Below are positions 29,841-33,442 of a DNA stretch of 33,442 nt, piece by piece (position 1 is the first letter of the stretch; each line of letters begins with the position of its first letter). The translations under genes were made by a program, and so were the position numbers. The DNA comes from Candidatus Altimarinota bacterium (lineage in GTDB: Bacteria > Patescibacteriota > Gracilibacteria > BD1-5 > UBA6164), in contig JAQTXG010000017.1 of the NCBI GenBank assembly GCA_028688895.1, positions 1-33,442 of the forward strand. Reading direction: 5' to 3'. The notes under the pieces were generated by a model. The model was not told where the DNA came from, did no database searches, and was given only the letters and a program-made list of their open reading frames with translations.

Positions 29841-30443
29841 ATGAGATCTTGATTAAATAACATACAATGGTGTCCAGGTTGTGGAGACACTCTGATAATA
29901 TGAGCTATAAAAAAAGCTTTTGAAGAATTATGAATAGAGTCTCATAATAGAGTTGTTGTTTCTGGTGTATGATGTAGTTGAAAAGCTAGCCAATATATAG
30001 ACTGATACGCAGCTGAAACTCTTCATGGTAGATCTCTACCATTTGCTACATGAGTAAAAATAGCAAATCCTGAACTTACTGTACTAGTTACATGATGAGA
30101 TGGTGACTGATATGGTATATGAGTGTGACATTTTATCCATGCTTGTAAAAGAGACCTAGATTTGACATATATAGTAATGGATAATGAAAATTATGCATTG
30201 ACTACATGACAAGCAAGCCCAACTACACCTATCTGAGCAAAAACTAAAACTACTCCAGATTGAAATACTTCTGCACCATTTGATCCTATATCTATAGCCA
30301 AAAATGCATGATGTAAATTTGCAAAAACAGCAGATTCTATCAAATTTTTAGAAATGAAAGATATTATAAAAGAAGCTATTTTGCACAAAGGTTTTTCACT
30401 AGTAAATGTACACCAAGCTTGTCCTAGTTACAAAAGATGGTAA
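29841..30443 (+). CDS. korB: 2-oxoacid:ferredoxin oxidoreductase beta subunit, short form
   Basis: 200 residues. It has the N-terminal iron-sulfur/TPP start NIQWCPGCGDTLI, then VSGVGCSGKASQYI, the TPP/Mg motif TGGDGDGYGIGVGHF, ACKRDLDLTYIVMDNENYAL, TTGQASPTTPIGAK and the closing LVNVHQACPSYKRW. All TPP-binding motifs and the cysteines expected for the [4Fe-4S] ligands (CPGC, GCSG, QACP) are present. Usual KorB/PorB chains are about 280 residues; this one stops soon after the last Cys, so the C-terminal ~80 residues are missing. The ORF ends cleanly at TAA before a terminator. It pairs with KorA. Confidence 0.9.
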
Positions 30444-30470
30444 AAAACACTCAAATTTGAGTGTTTTTTT
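30444..30470. terminator. Terminator after korB
   Basis: AAAAAACACTCAA pairs with TTGAGTGTTTTTT around a tiny loop, right after the korB stop. Confidence 0.85.
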
Positions 30471-30526
30471 GCTTTTATTGTAAATATATGATTTAATATA
30501 AGTAATATTTAAATTTATTACTTTTT

Positions 30527-30721
30527 ATGGTAAAAATAATCGTTAATTCTTATTTCAAATTGCTAGACGAAAAACTAGAAAACTGAACTATAATTGTAAT
30601 CATAATTGCAATTTTGGTTATTTTAGTATCGATTATGGTAAACAACAATTACCAAAACAATAACTGAGAAAATACAAAAATACAATTAAATTGAAAAACA
30701 TACCAATTAATCAATGAATAA
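30527..30721 (+). CDS. Small single-pass membrane protein, unknown function
   Basis: 64 residues. A short amphipathic start (MVKIIVNSYFKLLDEKLENG) leads into one membrane helix (TIIVIIIAILVILVSIMV). An Asn/Gln-rich exterior ends IQLNGKTYQLINE, a pattern seen in small CPR membrane proteins with a short beta tail. Flanked on both sides by terminators, so it is its own unit. TGA glycines make it invisible in the standard code. Confidence 0.65.
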
Positions 30722-30744
30722 ATAAGTATTCTGAGGTAAAAACT

Positions 30745-30776
30745 AAAAAAACTGATTTTTCAAATCAGTTTTTTTT
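30745..30776. terminator. Bidirectional terminator between convergent small genes
   Basis: AAAAAACTGATTT pairs perfectly with AAATCAGTTTTTT around a 3-4 base loop. Confidence 0.85.
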
Positions 30777-31029
30777 ATTCATCATCTCATACTCAAAGTG
30801 CTTCCAAATCATACTCGATCATAAACATTATAATTATTCATAAAACTATAGTAGCTACATTTGAAAATATAAAATCGTCAGGAAAAAAATAATGGTCTAT
30901 CAAATTCCAAACTCATCTCCAAATCATTATAACAGAAATAACCAAAATAAGAATTCTAAAATTGTAAAAAAATTCTTCTTTAAAAATATTTGGTTTTTTC
31001 TTCTTTAAAAAATTAAAATTCATAAACAT
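30775..31029 (-). CDS. Small two-helix membrane protein, unknown function
   Basis: 84 residues. A Lys-rich start (MFMNFNFLKKKKPNIFKEE) precedes one helix (FRILILVISVIMIWRGVWNLI), then DHYFFPDDFIFSNVAT and a second helix (IVLGIIIMFMIEYDLEAL). The WRGVWNLID-FFP pattern between helices is one I associate with small hypothetical membrane proteins in CPR and archaea, without known function. Its stop lies inside the downstream terminator stem. Confidence 0.7.
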
Positions 31030-31083
31030 AATATAACTTAATAATATATGTTTAAATTATATCACTTTATACAAATATAAGTC

Positions 31084-31127
31084 AAAAAAAATGTATTATT
31101 TTACAAATAAAATAATACATTTTTTTT
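31084..31127. terminator. Bidirectional terminator hairpin
   Basis: AAAAAAAATGTATTATTTT pairs with AAAATAATACATTTTTTTT around a short loop, a nearly perfect long stem between two minus-strand genes. It would end transcripts of the rsmI unit. Confidence 0.8.
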
Positions 31128-31144
31128 GAAGAGCCCCATAAACA

Positions 31145-31420
31145 CTAGATATACCTCAATTCAAAATCATAAAACTTTATTCAAATTTTTTTTATTTTTT
31201 CAGAAAACATATTTTTTATTTTGTCATCCATATTCAAAGCTTCAGTATTTATTATTGGTTTATTTGATTTTATCAACACAGTTTTTCATCTAAGTTGAAT
31301 TGATACTAAATAATTTGTTATATCTATATTTTTCTCAACTTTAAAAACCTCTATTATACTGTTCCACATAATAGACTTTATAAAAACCTCCTGTTTATGT
31401 AGTGGAATATTTAATTGCAT
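31145..31420 (-). CDS. Small protein, possibly DUF721/DciA-like
   Basis: 91 residues from MQLNIPLHKQEV. The segment RGKTVLIKSNKPIINTEALN followed by DKIKNMFSEKIKKIGIKF and YDFELRYI resembles the single alpha-beta fold of DUF721 proteins (pattern 'G-x-L-x-V-x-T-x-S-x-x-x-x-E' then 'I-x-x-x-L-N'). DciA members load the replicative helicase in many bacteria. The match is weak and short. It is 10 bases beyond the rsmI stop on the same strand, so both are likely co-transcribed. Confidence 0.45.
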
Positions 31421-31430
31421 ATAAATATAT

Positions 31431-32108
31431 TTAAAACAAAACTACAAACTCCCCTTTTACTTTACCTGGATTGTTCTCAAAATACTCTACTATTTCTCAC
31501 ACATTTCATCTTTTAAACTCTTCAAATTTTTTAGTTAATTCTCTAGCAACTACAATATTATGTTCACTTCAAAAATATTCTCAAATCTCTTTCAAAGTTC
31601 TAACTATTCTATGAACAGATTCATAAATAACAACAGTTTCATCCTCTTTTTTATTATTTTTTCTCTCTACAAGCATTTTAAATAGAGTTTGTCTTCATTT
31701 TTTCACTGGTAAAAAACCAAGATACAAAAAATGGTTCATCTGCATACCACTTCACATCAATGCCGTTGTAAAAGCTGTTACTCAAGGAATTGGTACTACT
31801 TCAATACCTTCCATAATAGCTTCCTTTATGAGAATATATCATGGATCAGATATTCCGGGTGTTCATGCATCACTTATAAGTGCGATATTTTGCCCTTTTT
31901 TTAATTGTTCTATTATTTTATCAGTTTTTGTCTGCCCACTATGAGAATGATAAGATATAAGAGGTTTCTTTATATCATAACGATTTAAAAGTGTTGCACT
32001 TGTCCTAGTATCCTCACAAGCAATTGAATCCACTTCTGAAAGTATTCTAACAGCTCTATAAGTAATATCTTCCAAATTTCAAATCGGTGTAGCTACAATG
32101 TATAACAT
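31431..32108 (-). CDS. rsmI: 16S rRNA (cytidine1402-2'-O)-methyltransferase RsmI
   Basis: 225 residues. It 2'-O-methylates C1402 near the ribosomal P site using SAM. Diagnostic segments are MLYIVATPIGNLEDITYRAV, SIACEDTRTSATLLNRY, ISYHSHSGQTK, ALISDAGTPGISDPGY, VVPIPGVTAFTTALMGSG and a C-terminal TVVIYESVHRIVRTLKEI with VVARELTKKFEEF. The C-terminal helical extension of E. coli RsmI (~60 residues) is absent, as in many minimal genomes. Together with RsmE it gives two rRNA methylases acting on the decoding centre. Confidence 0.94.
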
Positions 32109-32489
32109 TTTTTTATAATTAATTTTAATATTTTGACTATTATAAAAAAATATTACATAAATAAAAAAGAAAATATAAAAATAAATTTAAATAATAGAAT
32201 ATTTATAATAAAATAGTAAAATATATAAATAAAAAAACATTATAATTTTTAATGAAACAAGCAATTTAAAATCAAAATTTTTAAAATTGGTTTGCTTGCT
32301 AGTTTTTTAAAAATTTTAGATTTTTATTGTGAAGTGTAATGTTAAAAAAATTATACGTTTTTGTTTTATATATTTTACTATTTTATTTCAATATTTAGGC
32401 AAAATAATTTTTAGATTTTTATTACGAAGTGTAATGTAAAAAAATTATACGTTTTTGTTTTATATATTTTAATATTTATTTATATTACA
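32109..32489. other. Intergenic stretch with a ~64-bp direct repeat
   Basis: No coding frame in either code fits these ~380 bases. It is almost pure A/T from 32109 to 32255, then has an imperfect hairpin at 32258-32300 (ACAAGCAATTT against AAAATTGGTTTGCTTG). Two direct copies of TTTTAGATTTTTATT...CGAAGTGTAATG follow (separate entry). It should contain the promoter of rsmI, but no clear box is distinguishable in so A+T-rich a background. Confidence 0.6.
32314..32471. repeat. Two direct repeat copies, 95 bases apart
   Basis: A ~64-base segment from TTTTAGATTTTTATT through GAAGTGTAATG, AAAAAATTATACGTTTTTG to TTTTATATATTTTA occurs at 32314 and again at 32409, with few differences. The TAGATTTTT part resembles the right arm of the inverted-repeat element at 27843-28004, perhaps from a common source. 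Confidence 0.7.
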
Positions 32490-33290
32490 CTAATAATCCA
32501 CCTTAGCTATTTCTATAAACTTATAAATCAAACTATTTGTATCTTTGAAATCTCAAATCAGTAAAGACCTAGCATGCTTAGTTTCATCAAAACTAATCTT
32601 TCAAACATGCCTCTTTTTTCACAATATCTCACTATCTACCAAACTCTCAAAATTATGAAAAAAATCAGCATTGAACAATATTTCATAAATATAATCATAC
32701 TTTATTAAATATTCTTTAAAACATTTTCCATAATCAAACAATTCTACTATTTCATCATCATCATTATCTTGATTTTTGATAATTGAAATCAAATGAAACA
32801 ATCTACCTACACTCAATATATATCATTGATTTACAACACTATTTAGAGATTTTTCCAAACTATCATTTTTTCTCAATTGAGTTTGTCATTTTTTCTTGGC
32901 AAATTTTCTAAATCATTTTGTGATAAAACTTTCTATCAAAGTATCTAGTGATTTATGATAAGATGTAATCACTCACAATCAATCACTATTTGGATTTTCT
33001 CTCAAATTAAAATAATTTATTTCCGCAGTGATTATGTTTTCTATAACAGTTGCTGGAACATTTAAAAGCATTATTTCACCAAAAAAATCAGAAATCTTTT
33101 TAGTAATTATTTCTTCTATATTTTCAGAAAAAAATACATCTTTAGTGTCTGATGTCATCCTAGAAACTTTTCATTTCGCTATTTTTTTTACTTGTGACCT
33201 GACTTCTCTTTCCATCCAAAGTTTAGCAATTGAAAGCTTTCTCTTTAAATCTATATTTTCTTTTTTTAGTTGTTCTAAATTCATTATCAT
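32490..33290 (-). CDS. Hypothetical protein with N-terminal coiled coil
   Basis: 266 residues from MIMNLEQLKK (the Met at 33284 is an alternative start). The opening is a charged coiled coil (EQLKKENIDLKRKLSIAKLW). Next are a Lys/Arg-rich helix (SQVKKIAKRKVSRM) and a compact helical body with EEIITKKISDFFGEIML, LDTLIESFITKGFRKFAKKK, GYILSVGRLFHLISII and an acidic loop NQDNDDDEIVELF. The C-terminus ends KFIEIAKVDY. No signal peptide or membrane helix, so cytoplasmic. I recognise no family; the glycines encoded by TGA are few. Confidence 0.7.
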
Positions 33291-33340
33291 TTAATAAATA
33301 ATTATATATATAATAATATCATATAATAATTTTAAACACA

Positions 33341-33420
33341 AAAAAAGAGACATAGAACAGTGGAAAGTGAAAGGAGGAAACTTTACACCGTTAAATGCCT
33401 CAAGTCAATATTATCTTATT
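33341..33420. other. Unexplained higher-G+C stretch at the window edge
   Basis: The segment from AGAGACATAGAACAGTGG to GCCTCAAGTCAATATTATC has no ORF but clearly higher G+C than its flanks. GAGG/CCTC and TTTA/TAAA can form a nested hairpin at about 33374-33402, and a T run follows on the plus strand. It could be part of a structured RNA or a regulatory region of a gene outside the window. Confidence 0.35.
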
Positions 33421-33442
33421 TTTTTTTAAATTGCAAATAAAT

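Overview
The window is very A+T-rich and can only be read if TGA is translated as glycine (genetic code 25). Under the standard code almost every gene breaks into short pieces. With TGA as Gly, long frames open and family motifs become complete: TruB GHTGTLDP, DnaJ glycine-rich linker, KorA GPAGAG, AAA+ Walker A GQTGTGKS and trypsin-like GNSGGG each need TGA at an invariant glycine. The window also carries a tRNA whose anticodon reads UGA and whose body looks like tRNA-Gly (13311-13389, minus). This points to the Candidate Phyla Radiation, in Gracilibacteria (BD1-5) or Absconditabacteria (SR1); the sequence does not decide between them.

Layout. 1-1906: 3' part of a large serine recombinase that reads into a tRNA-Lys locus. 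The locus holds two tandem 149-bp units made of a tRNA 3' half plus a terminator, then an intact tRNA-Lys(UUU), a GIY-YIG nuclease gene and a detached tRNA 5' half. This looks like an integration site used more than once. 2026-3616 (minus): signal peptidase I and TruB. 3731-9001 (minus): a 1756-residue secreted PKD-type surface protein with one C-terminal membrane anchor and a cytoplasmic tail of repeated PDWLKGS motifs. 9171-10426 (plus): a small Cys-containing membrane or secreted protein and a DsbA-like oxidoreductase. 10475-12592 (minus): an antirepressor-like protein, a HIT protein and RsmE. 12625-12831: short palindromic repeats. 12858-13389 (minus): a basic TGA-free protein and the UGA-reading tRNA-Gly. 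13503-14222 (plus): an MscS-like membrane protein. 14262-16589 (minus): a secreted SLH/PKD Cys-rich protein and a SpoU methyltransferase. 16737-18064 (minus): two adjacent membrane proteins sharing an N-terminal leader. 18191-20629 (plus): a VirD4/TraG-like ATPase. 20704-22425 (plus): a secreted trypsin-like protease. 22536-27839 (plus): a tight run of DnaJ, a phospholipase D-like protein, a 940-residue membrane-anchored protein of unknown function and a small membrane protein. 28071-30443 (plus): KorA and KorB, the two chains of a 2-oxoacid:ferredoxin oxidoreductase, flanked by copies of a small inverted-repeat element. 30527-33290: small membrane proteins, RsmI and a hypothetical protein.

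Much of the content faces outward: signal peptidase, PKD/SLH surface proteins, thiol oxidoreductase, secreted protease, membrane-anchored PLD and a DNA-translocation-type ATPase. That would suit a cell attached to other cells, as known members of these phyla are, but this lifestyle is inference. Gene groups are separated by strong, mostly symmetric hairpins with A and T flanks that can terminate transcription from both sides. Start sites mostly lack a clear Shine-Dalgarno sequence.
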